NCBI GenBank assembly: GCA_000695325.1
Contig: AVPN01000618.1
Location: 17,669 to 44,358, forward strand
From: Pleurobrachia bachei
Taxonomy: Eukaryota > Ctenophora > Tentaculata > Cydippida > Pleurobrachiidae
Direction: 5' to 3'
Length of the DNA stretch: 26,690 nt
Part shown: positions 1 to 11,300 of the stretch, piece after piece
Layout of the letters: each line of letters opens with the position of its first letter
How positions within the stretch are numbered: position 1 is the first letter of the stretch
The notes under the pieces: model-generated
What the model was told of the DNA's origin: nothing
Seen by the model: only the letters and a program-made list of their open reading frames with translations
Databases searched by the model: none
Made by a program: the position numbers and the translations under genes

Positions 1-907
1 ATAAGGATTTAAAGTGAGAGAGAACAGCCCCGATTTTGATGAAACTTGGTCAGAATAGTGTTTGGTGTCTAATTAGAAGTGAAAAAAATTTTTAGTGCTC
101 AAATCCTAAATTTAGGATTTTTAGGTTTTTTAGGTTTTTCGGCTTTTATGGGTTTCAGGAACGTCCTAGAACAAAATGAATAAAACCATCTTTCTCGGCG
201 TAATTTTCTGCATCGATTATAGTGGTTACAAACCTTTCTATGACGTAAGGTTCAGAAGTTAGCACGAAAAAGCCCAAACGGGTACATGTTTTAGCGGCGG
301 GTACATGTTTTAGGCTAACGGGCGAACCTCTTGTCATAACACTATGTTGTAGGGTGTCACTCGACGCGTATTGATAAGGAAATCACTTTAGTGAAAACCA
401 TTTTGATCTGCGATGTCTGTGTAACGAATGAAACCTAAAAAACCTTACTGAATGAAGCATACCCGTTTGGTTAAAACATGCGGTAAGGTTCTTCTGAACC
501 TTACGTCATAGAAAGGTTTGTAACCACTATAATCGATGCAGAAAATTACACCGAGAAAGATGGTTTTATTCTTTTTGTTCTAGGACGTTCCTGAAACCCA
601 TAAAAGCCGAAAACCCCCACCCACCTAAAATTAGGATTTGAGCACTAAAAATTTTTTTCACTTCTAATTAGACACCAAACATTATTCTGATCAAGTTTTA
701 TCAAAATCGGGGCTGTTCTCTCTCACTTTAATAGGACGTTCCTGAAACCCATAAAAGCCGAAAAACCTAAAAAACCTAAAAATCATAAATTTAGGATTTG
801 AGCACTAAAATTTGTTTTCACCTCTAATTAGACACCATAGTGTTTGGTGCACCAAACACTATTCTGACCAAGTTTCATCAAAATCGGGGCTGTTCTCTCT
901 CACTTTA
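1..907. mobile_element. Foldback element with arms of about 250 bp and a duplicated right arm
   Basis: About 11-260 is the reverse complement of about 491-731 with few mismatches, enclosing a loop of about 230 bp. From 734 to 907 the outer part of the right arm is repeated directly (compare 'aggacgttcctgaaaccca' at 581 and 734). No transposase is seen, so this is a non-autonomous foldback or MITE-like element, possibly nested. Confidence 0.88.
837..862. repeat. 26-bp perfect palindrome
   Basis: The 13-base half atagtgtttggtg is followed directly by its reverse complement. It lies inside the duplicated right arm of the foldback element, where the other arm copies have one half only. Confidence 0.95.
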
Positions 908-1990
908 AATTCTTGGAAATCCCGCTGCGCAAGTCACACCGGGTACACTGGAAAAACACAGTGGCAGTTCAACTGGCGACATGTTTGAATATTATAAAAT
1001 GTCTGAATAGAAGGGTAGTGGAAGTGTCAAAGTCGTTGTGTCGTGACAAGAGAGCTGTTGTTATTGAGACGGAGCGCGCGAGGTTTGGAGGGTGGAGTTG
1101 TGTGCGCGAGGAGTGGCGCGCAAGGGGTAAACAAACTGTTTAGATTTCAAACGACTTGACCTGAGATTTCTGGAAATTGGGGTATTGCTTGTTATATTAT
1201 TTCCAGGAATCTCAGGTCAAGTCGTTTGAAACGCACTTTAGTAAACAATACACACACTACAATTATTGGTACACAATAACTACAGCATTTCTTATCCCTC
1301 AGTATCTGTGTTGCGACCACTCAGGGGACAAAACGAATGATTCTGGACCAGTCTGCTCCTATTCCAATGCAGACCGAATGAGACGAGTGTTACTTGGGTA
1401 AAGAGGGACTGTGTTTTTTTGACATGTTACATGTCTGTCAGCTCTCACACCGGGTCGATGAGACAGACTGCGTAGCATGGCAATGTTTTTTGGCGATTCA
1501 ACGACTATGAAGGAATACTAGCAGTAACATGCTATGCTATTGCTATGGGACTGGGAGAGTAATTCCGATTTTAGGGTGGTCCATCCTTATCTTGTGTATA
1601 AGCCCTGTCTGAGCACCGCCAGACAATCAGATGGGGTGGGGATGGGGTCTGAGACAGAATAAACCCGGGATTATTGATCATGTATATATCAGCAACCCGA
1701 CATCTGAGACAGAGGGAGAACTGTTTTTTATTTTTTAAGTCTAATAATTCACTCTGCCGGCCAACTGCATACATGCCATGTTGTCTGGTGGCGCATACAT
1801 GGACATTCGTCTGTATCCTCTCAGAGAGAGTATTTTTTAAGGGACCCAATTGGTTTGTCAATCTCAACTTTGATTTGCCTGCAAAATAAAAAACTGTGTT
1901 TTTAAAGTGTTTAAATTGATTGTCCATATATATTATAAATACAATCTAGGGCACACAATCTAAAAGAAGCGATATACTGAGCAATAAACA
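908..1990. other. Non-coding flank
   Basis: No supportable gene. It contains the hairpin at 1145-1231; the rest is unremarkable sequence with short open frames lacking recognisable protein features. Confidence 0.6.
1145..1231. repeat. Hairpin: 33-bp inverted repeat with 21-bp loop
   Basis: 1145-1177 and 1199-1231 are reverse complements with one mismatch. They would form a strong stem in DNA or RNA. Possibly a minimal transposon remnant. Confidence 0.95.
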
Positions 1991-1999
1991 TATATCGTA

Positions 2000-2045
2000 A
2001 ACTCACTATCTCTCTATATCTCTCTCTCTCTCTCCCTCTCTCACA

Positions 2046-2077
<32 letters not shown>

Positions 2078-2097
2078 TTTCTATTTCTCTCTCACTC
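2000..2097. repeat. CT-rich microsatellite
   Basis: Interrupted (CT)n tract directly before a dispersed hairpin repeat at about 2098-2200; the same arrangement recurs near 22200. Confidence 0.9.
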
Positions 2098-2200
2098 TCG
2101 GTCCACTACACGCACCACTCTCACATGGGGCCGTAAGGTCCCGTGTAAGAGCAGGGTTAAATCGTTAAATCCCCGGGGCCCCGATCCTGTTGGATCTGAG
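2098..2200. repeat. Dispersed repeat with conserved hairpin, copy 1
   Basis: From 'ggtccactacacgcaccact' to 'cctgttggatct' it matches about 22243-22340 at high identity. It holds a short hairpin (acatggg / cccgtgt) and a 'gggttaaatc' block resembling a Pol III B box, so a SINE origin is possible but unproven. Confidence 0.75.
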
Positions 2201-2660
2201 GGCCTATCCCTCTCCCTCTGTCACTCTATTTTTCTCGCTCTGTTGCTCTCGCAAACTCTATCTATACACTGTACCCTTTAATCAAGCTACCTCGAAAAGC
2301 TCCTGAAGCACCACGATCTATATATATTTACATTAAGATCACAGCGATGCATTGATATACTATACATCTAACACGAGAATATTATTTGAGGAAACTCATT
2401 CTCTCGAATCCTCCTCGGCCTCTCAGCGTATTTCATCTAACACATTAGAACTACACAATATCACGGTCATATCATTGCATGTGCGGCTCAATCATCCTTC
2501 AAACGCATAACAGAGCTTCAAAACAAACTTCTATTGCACTAAATGTCTAACTCTGCAAGTTATATATAGGAGAGAGACATAATTTTATTCATTTCTATAC
2601 ATACATATCAGACAATTACTATAATACACATCGCATAATGCTCATAAACTCAGCTGTATA
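2201..2660. other. Non-coding flank
   Basis: CT-rich to about 2250, then A/T-rich sequence. I see no gene or named element. Confidence 0.6.
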
Positions 2661-2663
2661 TAG

Positions 2664-2765
2664 CAGGAACCGACCGACACAAGTGGAGAACCAATCAGAA
2701 CTCGTTATTTAGGTCACGTGACTGGTTATCAGCCAATCAGGGACCAGTATTTCGGTCGATTCCTG
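2664..2765. mobile_element. MITE copy 1 with CAGGAACCGACCGA terminal repeats
   Basis: 102 bp with 14-bp terminal inverted repeats (one mismatch). The interior carries ggtcacgtgac and two CCAATCAG boxes and matches 17820-17932 closely. Confidence 0.88.
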
Positions 2766-3513
2766 CTGTATAGATTGTTTTCAACAAGAGAAACACAAAA
2801 AAATCATCAAAAACTTTAAACTCGGGTAAACTTCTCAAATTTCTCTTCAAAATATCGCAAAATAAAACAATTTTTGATTTCTATTTACGAACAGCATACT
2901 TATACATTAGGTATTGCCCACTGCATAGTGACTTGTGTGTTATAAGATTTTGTACTCCCTGAATCTTCAAGGGGTGTGAGACTCAGAGCTCCCGATGTAT
3001 AATAGCATGGGACACTAGCGTGGTACACGAAAAAGTGGAACTATGTTACGCAGCACATTTCACGTGTGGTTCGTGCTAGTGTCGCCTGCTAGCATACTAT
3101 GCACTTATTACATGCATAATTAAATTCACACTATTATAAATAAAAACAACATGCAAATAAAAAGAAGGGAAAGCAGAGAGAAAGGTCCGAAAAAGCTAAG
3201 AAGACCCTCCTCTCTTTCAAAAATTACCCGTCTTTTTCATTCTCTCTTTGTCTCTCTCCTTATTTCAGACAGCCTAATACACACTACATCTCTATGATAA
3301 CATATTAGCACCTCAAAAACATTTTAGGTTCAAAAATGAATGCATAATATTAGGTAATCACAACAAAATATCATGGATCAATAATTCCCTTCCTCCATTA
3401 CTTTTCCAGTCCACATCTCACAAACTAACACTCATTACCAAGGTGACACACTACGCATTCAGTTAAACTCGCCCAGTCACACGATATGTTATAGTCAAAT
3501 ATTATGATGGGAT
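2766..3513. other. Region downstream of the PLC-beta stop (includes 3' UTR)
   Basis: The 3' UTR of the minus-strand gene must lie here, but I cannot place its end. It includes a degenerate inverted repeat at 3003-3100 (gacactagc at 3011-3019 against gctagtgtc at 3075-3083), compatible with a decayed MITE. Confidence 0.6.
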
Positions 3514-3600
3514 TCAGCTTTCAATATATCCAATTTCCTGAATTTCGTTTTCGAGCCGTTCAATCTCTGCTTGAGTGTCTTCGTCAAGTGCCTTCAGTCG
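3514..3600 (-). CDS. plcb: PLC-beta last exon: C-terminus and stop
   Basis: 28 codons plus [31 protein letters not shown]. Phase 0 acceptor tccctccAG. The end is a short leucine-spaced helix, and the final residues YIES are not a classical PDZ-binding motif. No clear polyadenylation hexamer is visible on the minus strand within about 300 bp downstream. Confidence 0.88.
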   Translation of the reverse strand, partial: RLKALDEDTQAEIERLENEIQEIGYIES

Positions 3601-6600
3601 CTGGAGGGATGAGACATGTGTTAGGGTTTTGTATATCGCTATCTGGCGCCGTGACCCAATCAAACTGGGCCTGGTGCCGCCAGACAGAAAGATTTGAGAA
3701 CTGGTTATAATCAATGGTCTATAAAATTACATAATTATTTGATTTAGGGCAATATACGCCATATAATTGATTGATTATTTGAAACAACTGGGGCTCAGGA
3801 AGCTAGAAATGTCAAAGATAAAGATTTGGGCTAGATGGTGGAACTGGACTTAAGTAGCAGATCTTGTTTGGTGGACGAAGCGGGGACGAGAATGTCTAGA
3901 CAGGGAAGAATGGGGAAAATGGAAGGGTTTTGCTCAATCTTTTATTATCACTTCGTCCCTTATAGAGCTTTAAATTAAATTGATAATTGTTGTAGGTAAC
4001 GTGGCGTTTTATTCAAATATGTTATGTGCTATTGAGTTAGTTAAATATTTGAATCGGGTGAACTCGTTACCATTTTACAGACACACCAATATAATACACA
4101 CTGCAAATAAACGAGGGGAAACTTCAAAATTGGACGATAAAGAGTCAAGGAAAATATTAAAATATGGCACTACCGAAATAGTAAAAAAGAGTATTATAAC
4201 ATACCTTGAAGTAGGATTGATCAGCTAGTTTAATTTGCTCTTTGTGTTCGGCCACAACTTGCTCTCGCCTGATCTCTTGGTTTCGTTTCAACTGGAGAGA
4301 GGGGGAAGTTGTTGAGTAAAATCTGGACATAAAACATCGTCGGGAAATTGAACCAGAGAAAATATATGGTTTTGCTTAATGTTGTTTGAGCTGCCTTGTC
4401 CAGACCCTTCTCATTAGTCACGAACAATTAACAAAGTATGTAACGGAGGAGTGGGGGGTGACAAATTATGTAACGAAACTAGTTCCAGTGTACCTTGACA
4501 ATGTCTCCATCAAGTTTCTTGTCAGCCTTCTCATCGACCTCCTTCCTCTTCGCTTCGAGCTCTGACTTGTCCTTGATCTCCAAACTGTACTTGGCCATCG
4601 AATCAACCTGAGAGCGGGAGAGAGAGAGGTTGTACATGGGGTTTGAATTTATTTGGGCCTAATTTAGCCCAGGAAAGAGGGGTGGTTCAAAATCAATGAT
4701 CATAGTGCGTAACATAAACTTTTTGTGTGAATCCTACTTTTGAATTTAGAAAAGCAGAGTAGAATTGATTCCCGAGATGACATGATTATTGTGGAACTGA
4801 CCTTTATTTTCTCGACTGCAAGCTTAACATCGTTCTGTTCGTTCAACTGGTGGGCCTCGAACGATGCAAGCTGTGTGGCCTGGATTTCATTCTTCTGTTT
4901 CTTATACTGGGGGAATATTGAATTAATTAACTAATTAGCTAAATCCCACATTTAACCATTCCATCTCTAACCTCTAACCACGCCTATTTCTAACCTCAAA
5001 CAACACCAATTTCTAACCTCTAACCATCCCACTAACCTCATCATGATTTTCTTTGATTAGCTTCTTCTTCAATTCCAGGACTTCATTCTTGTGAATCTTC
5101 TCGAACTTTAGGCCCTGAATCTTGTGAAGATTCTCAATATTCTTAACCTAGTGGAGAGAGATAGATAGATAATAGAGATAGAGGTGTGGGGACAGAGAGA
5201 TAGATAGAGATATCTCTCTGGGTCGATAGAGAGACTCCCTATAGGGTGGGATGAGGCAACTGATAAGCGGGGTCGGGGGGCTCTTACCTCTTTGGCTTGT
5301 TTCTCATCGAACTTCTTCATATACTTATCAAACTCTTCTTGACTATCACTGAAGGAGAATGATATTGATAGTTGGCGCTGTGGAATATGCTGTACAGTCA
5401 AACCTCGTTTTACACCGGAACCTCGGTTTACCGATTCAATTCGAGGTTTGACTGTACATGTATGCTCATGAGATGTAATATACAGTCGGACCCGGTAAAT
5501 CGGGGTCCGACTGTTATACCATATATCATTTTGCTTCACTTCACTGGTATTTCATCACCCAAAAAACATGCACACACGGAAAAACAAGCTAAGTTTGTAC
5601 ATGCTAAATCGGGTATATTGTTGATCATACAAGATTTATGAAGGCGTGCTGTGCTGTCGTAAAAAGTGGGTGAGAGAGAAAGAGAAGGGGAACGGGAGTA
5701 GGGACTAGGGAGAGAGGTTTCGTACTGCGGGAGAAATACTGCAGGAGATTGGGTATGCTCGTTCCAAGGAAGAATCAGTGTAGAGGTCGGGATAGAGGAC
5801 AGAGGTAGGGGAATAAAGAGAGAAAGAGGGGGGTGAGAATGAATTTTTCTTCTAAATGCTAGGGAATGGACGAAGAATTCTCAGAATTTCATAATTATAT
5901 GAGAGCTAACATGCAGCAACATGAGCTGTCTTAGTTATGCAGTTCTGTCCATGACTAACTGTCCTTATACTTCTGGAATGAGCAAATACCCAAATTATGC
6001 CAGAGTTCTGTCGTCTGTTAATTTGCCCAAGATGGATCGGACGGGGTCTGTCGTGCAGATCGCGCTGGCAAGTTCTCACTCAGAAGAGCTACTCGCTCTA
6101 GATTGCGAGCGGAGTGAAGAGAGTGAGGTCAGGATATAGGGCTTAATACGATACACGTGGCGCCTGAAGTTGTACTTACAAAGATCTATCCATTATCGTG
6201 TTGGCTGTACTGTGATTTGTACACAGTACCCTGTCACGAAATCTAACAAAAATTTAGTACATTGCTCTTAGTTATAGGATAGGACTATCTTTAATTTTGT
6301 TCTCCTTAGTACCGTTTTCAAGTAAGTAAAATAAACTAGTTTTAGATACCCTGGTCCGGGGCGGGGGGGGGTGTCTAAAAAGTCACTTTCAGTATTTGGT
6401 ACTGTCGGGATCTGGTAATCGACTATAACAGTCTACAATTGATTACCTGTCAAGCTTGGGTGGTTTTGTCTTAGTCACTAAGCCACAGAATCTGCTATCA
6501 ATTGTCTGTTCATGGTCTGTCGGTCTGTCTGTTGTACTCTGTCTTGGGAGGGTTTCTTTGTCAAGGTAAAAATGCCGGGGAGTGAGGTCTGGGAATTGAT

Positions 6601-7853
6601 CGAACCCTCAACAAATTGTTTTGGTGTGATTTTGGGTCTTCACATACATAATCTCTACCAGACGAAAATTCGTATATCGAATTCGATTGCATATATTATT
6701 TCGATTGTATTAGTTTGCCCCACCTAACACTTTGATTAAAAGAATGAGATATATGCAGATTTGTATGCAGAATATCGAGATATGTTTTAATTGATAGAAC
6801 CGAGAGATATCATCATGCGCTCCGGGATTAGATTGAATGGGAGGGAGATCAGAGCACGTGCAAAAATTATAGAGAACAACACCAAGTTCAGAGTAAAGAG
6901 AGGGAGAGAGGGAGAAAGAGAGAGAGCAAATACCCAAATTATGCCAGAGTTCTGTCGTCTGTTAATTTGCCCAAGATGGATCGGACGGGGTCTGTCGTGC
7001 AGATCGCGCTGGCAAGTTCTCACTCAGAAGAGCTACTCGCTCTAGATTGCGAGCGGAGTGAAGAGAGTGAGGTCAGGATATAGGGCTTAATACGATACAC
7101 GTGGCGCCTGAAGTTGTACTTACAAAGATCTATCCATTATCGTGTTGGCTGTACTGTGATTTGTACACAGTACCCTGTCACGAAATCTAACAAAAATTTA
7201 GTACATTGCTCTTAGTTAGGATAGGACTATCTTAAATTTTGTTCTCCTTACTACCGTTTTCAAGTAAGTAAAATAAACTAGTTTTAGATACCCTGGTCCG
7301 GGGCGGGGGGGGGTGTCTAAAAAGTCACTTTCAGTATTTGGTACTGTCGGGATCTGGTAATCGACTATAACAGTCTACAATTGATTACCTGTCAAGCTTG
7401 GGTGGTTTTGTCTTAGTCACTAAGCCACAGAATCTGCTATCAATTGTCTGTTCATGGTCTGTCGGTCTGTCTGTTGTACTCTGTCTTGGGAGGGTTTCTT
7501 TGTCAAGGTAAAAATGCCGGGGAGTGAGGTCTGGGAATTGATCGAACCCTCAACAAATTGTTTTGGTGTGATTTTGGGTCTTCACATACATAATCTCTAC
7601 CAGACGAAAATTCGTAAATCGAATTCGATTGCATATATTATTTCGATTGTATTGGTTTGCCCCACCTAACACTTTGATTAAAAGAATGAGATATATGCAG
7701 ATTTGTATGCAGAATATCGAGATATGTTTTAATTGATAGAACCGAGAGATATCATCATGCGCTCCGGGATTAGATTGAATGGGAGGGAGATCAGAGCACG
7801 TGCAAAAATTATAGAGAACAACACCAAGTTCAGAGTAAAGAGAGGGAGAGAGG

Positions 7854-7911
<58 letters not shown>

Positions 7912-8271
7912 AAAGAGTGAATGGTTAACATGATCAAGATCAGAAGAAGCATTGGTTGTCATGCGATATAACCACAGCATAGAGATTGATTCTGATTTAC
8001 ATATCGCGAGAGATCATATAATTGTTTCATTCGAGATAATATCTCAGATTATGAGAAATAGAGCGAGATGCAAGAGATATAATTTTTTTTGAATAGAAAA
8101 GAAAGATATGACAGATCGAGAAGATTTCCTACTCAGGTGGCGGGGCGACATCCTGCGGCGGTTTATCAAGGGCTGTTATTAACTGGGGGTCGGAACGGAC
8201 ACAAAATATTCTCTCCCTCCATGACTCTTGATGGTGGGGAATACTGAAGAAGAGCTGACGTCAAGAGGGAT

Positions 8272-8346
<75 letters not shown>

Positions 8347-8358
8347 GAGAGAAAGAGA

Positions 8359-8398
<40 letters not shown>

Positions 8399-11300
8399 GG
8401 GAGAGAGAGGTTGTGGTGTTGTCCTCTTGCTAAAAGGATGGTATCGTGCTGCACTAACTACTGCCCCACATGCTTAGTTTTCTACAGATCTGATACACGT
8501 CACATACCCATGACGTCACATACATATGACGTCACGTACACATGGTACGTCACATACACGATGTTTGATGAAAACATTGTAATCAGGACTGCACAGGTTC
8601 AAGAAATAGAGATAATTATGGAAAGTGTGTAGTGGGTACTATGATTATAGGAGAAAAAGTGGCGGTGATTTACTGATTTAGTAGAGAGAATTAGAAGTGT
8701 GGAAATTGGAAGTCGTTTAGTGGGTATTATTATAGCGATAGAGAGGGTGATTTAGAAGAGAGAAATTGTAAACCGAAGACTCCATAACGGCGTGAGAGAA
8801 AAATAGAGAGTTCTGTGCAGCCCCGACCAACCCACATGTATCAAATTCAAACAAAAAAGGGGCAAAAAGTGTATCACAAGGAGCTCATATTCATACAATG
8901 TTGTTTGTTCGGCATCTTTTGACTTCTTTTTTCTGTAAAATGGAGTTAATAAATAACTTCTTTTATCTGCAACTCAATAGCTAAACGAGAGAGGGAGCTC
9001 AAAATTGGTTTAACCTACTCCCTATATCCCCGGTTAACCAGCGGTATCATTATTCTATACAGAGAGATGGATGAACCAAAACAGGAGAACCACGACTCTG
9101 ATGACGTCATATTATGACGTCACATATTATGAGTTATTAATTAATTACTAATTAGTTACTAATTAGTTACTCACCCTTTCCTGCTCTTCTCTTGCTGCTT
9201 GATCTGGTTTTGCCTCTGACATCCGTTGTCTTTCAACAGTTTATCCATCGCCGCCTGATGTGATTTCTCCATATTTGCCTTTTCCTGAGCGTGGTGTGGG
9301 GTCAATAGTGCCAGCGGGTCACTAATTACTAAAGTGGTGTGGGGGTCAATACCGGGTTACTAAACATTGGTTTCCAACTTGATATAATTAATTAACTCAT
9401 TAATTACTAATTAACTTACCTTGGCGTGTTTCTTCAGAAGATCTGCTTCACGTTTCTCTTGTTTGGAGTAGAATTTGATCCATGCTTTGGTCTTTTTGAC
9501 CGCTTCCTCTGTGATCTCACTCCAGTCGATTCCAGCAATGGCTGGGGGAGGAAAGGTGTTATAACATTGCTGATCATAGTGAATATATTGATAAGTGTCA
9601 TAACATTGCTGATGTAGGAAGTAATGGGTAGAATTTTATACAATTGCTGATCATAATGAATATATTGAAAGCAGTTTAAAAGGGAGCAACTGTAAGGTGT
9701 ATCCTAAGACATATGGGTGCAATAAGTAAGCAACAGTAGGTTTTGATTTGATTTGATATTACTGGCGCCGTGACCCCATCTGAGCGCACTGTCGGTATAG
9801 TTTGGGGTATTGCTCCGCCATACAGGATTTGATAGAACTAGAAGTGGTTGCCATTGGTATGTATTTGAAATGAACCCCGGTTAAGGGAACCTTCAACCTA
9901 CGCATGGACCCAATCACTTAGTGATACCAGCAATGAAGGCCATAAAGTAAGCTTAACAGTAGGTGGTCAACCGATGAAGTCATATTGTTTCTGAAACAAT
10001 CATTCCCTTGATAACTACGACCACAAGTTTGGGGAACCTAAAAAAAGATATAATAACTAAATAAACTAAACGGCAGCTATAGTAATTCAATATTAAAACA
10101 GAGCGTTAATCAAACCCAGTAATTCGCTACGTCTCCCGGCAGAACTAAGTTTTCCCTGTAATACGGATATATTAATTGATTAAACAATAGAACGAATCAT
10201 CACATAATTAAACCAGCGTTGAAAAGCAAACATGTAAAAAGCTATTAAAAATAATTAAATCTAAACCGCAGCATAAATGATTTCTAACTACAGCGTATAA
10301 TAATAATTGGGCACCTAAAATGATTGGGCACCTAAAATGATTGGGCACTGAAAACTAAACAAAGCATTGTAATATTATACCCTCGCTCTATAACAATGAT
10401 TACGTCTTCCTGTTAGAACGTAGATTGATACGAATTTATAAAAAAATATGGGGAAGTTGATCTAGTTCTACCGAACCCCGACAGAAATAAAATGACAGTG
10501 CCACACAAGGGGCAAGCAACTCAATAACGAGGTAGCAGGTTCGATTTGTTGAGTAAAAAAATATGGCTTTCAATAAAGTAGGAATATTTTTGTCGTGTAA
10601 GGGCTTGATTGGGATGGGCTAGCAACGAGGAGTCTAAGTTTACTAAAAAAATAGACTCACTTGGCTGTAACCTCTCCTCCACATCCGGGATATCCTCAGC
10701 CTTTACATCCCACTGTGTTGTAATCCTACTCTTGTTATTTGCCTTATCATCCGTCACAAGATTAGCCCGATCATCTCCAACATACAGACCACCCACAAAC
10801 TGCTCTTTCTTGATGAGATCTTGTGGTGTTTGGCCCACTTTTGGCATAGTGTTGGTGAAGCTATCCAGGTTGTTGAGCACGATGGCTGCTTGTTGGGCTG
10901 GTTCGGGCTTGGGTGGAGGTGGTGCGGTGGAACCGTCAGGAGCAGCTCGTCCCTGGGGGGATGGAGGAACCAGCGATAAAGGCAGCGAAACAACCAGCAC
11001 ACGATATAATAAGTTGCTTAAAAGTAATTTTCAGCAACTTTTTACCAACTTTTTACCTCTTAAAAGTTATTAAGTGTCATAACATTGCTGATGTAGGAAG
11101 TAATGGGTAGAATTTTATACAATTGCTGATCATAATGAATATATTGAAAGCAGTTTAAAAGGGAGCAACTGTAAGGTGTATCCTAAGACATATGGGTGCA
11201 ATAAGTAAGCAACAGTAGGTTTTGATTTGATTTGATATTACTGGCGCCGTGACCCCATCTGAGCGCACTGTCGGTATAGTTTGGGGTATTGCTCCGCCAT

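Larger units (their letters stand above)
5349..9174 (-). other. 3.8-kb intron between exons 20 and 21
   Basis: No exon recognised. It contains two tiny TIR hairpins (5395-5513), the 944-bp tandem duplication, GA/GATA microsatellites (7858-7913 and 8269-8410) and CRE-like TGACGTCA motifs near 8513-8535. TGACGTCA also occurs at about 9101-9121. Confidence 0.8.

Noticed and set aside
913-1143. 76-codon open frame on the plus strand
   Set aside because: No recognisable domain or start context, and it overlaps repeat-rich sequence; an open frame of this length is expected by chance.
4960-5040. Interstitial telomere repeat (TAACC-like)
   Set aside because: Units are irregular (taacctc, taaccatc, taaccacg) and better explained as copies of the local splice-site sequence.
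8124-8185. Possible alternative C-terminal exon (cccccAG|TTAATAACAGCC... ending PPPE-stop)
   Set aside because: Out of phase with exon 20 (the joined frame stops at once), and the exons at 3.5-5.3 kb already supply the expected coiled-coil C-terminus in correct phase.
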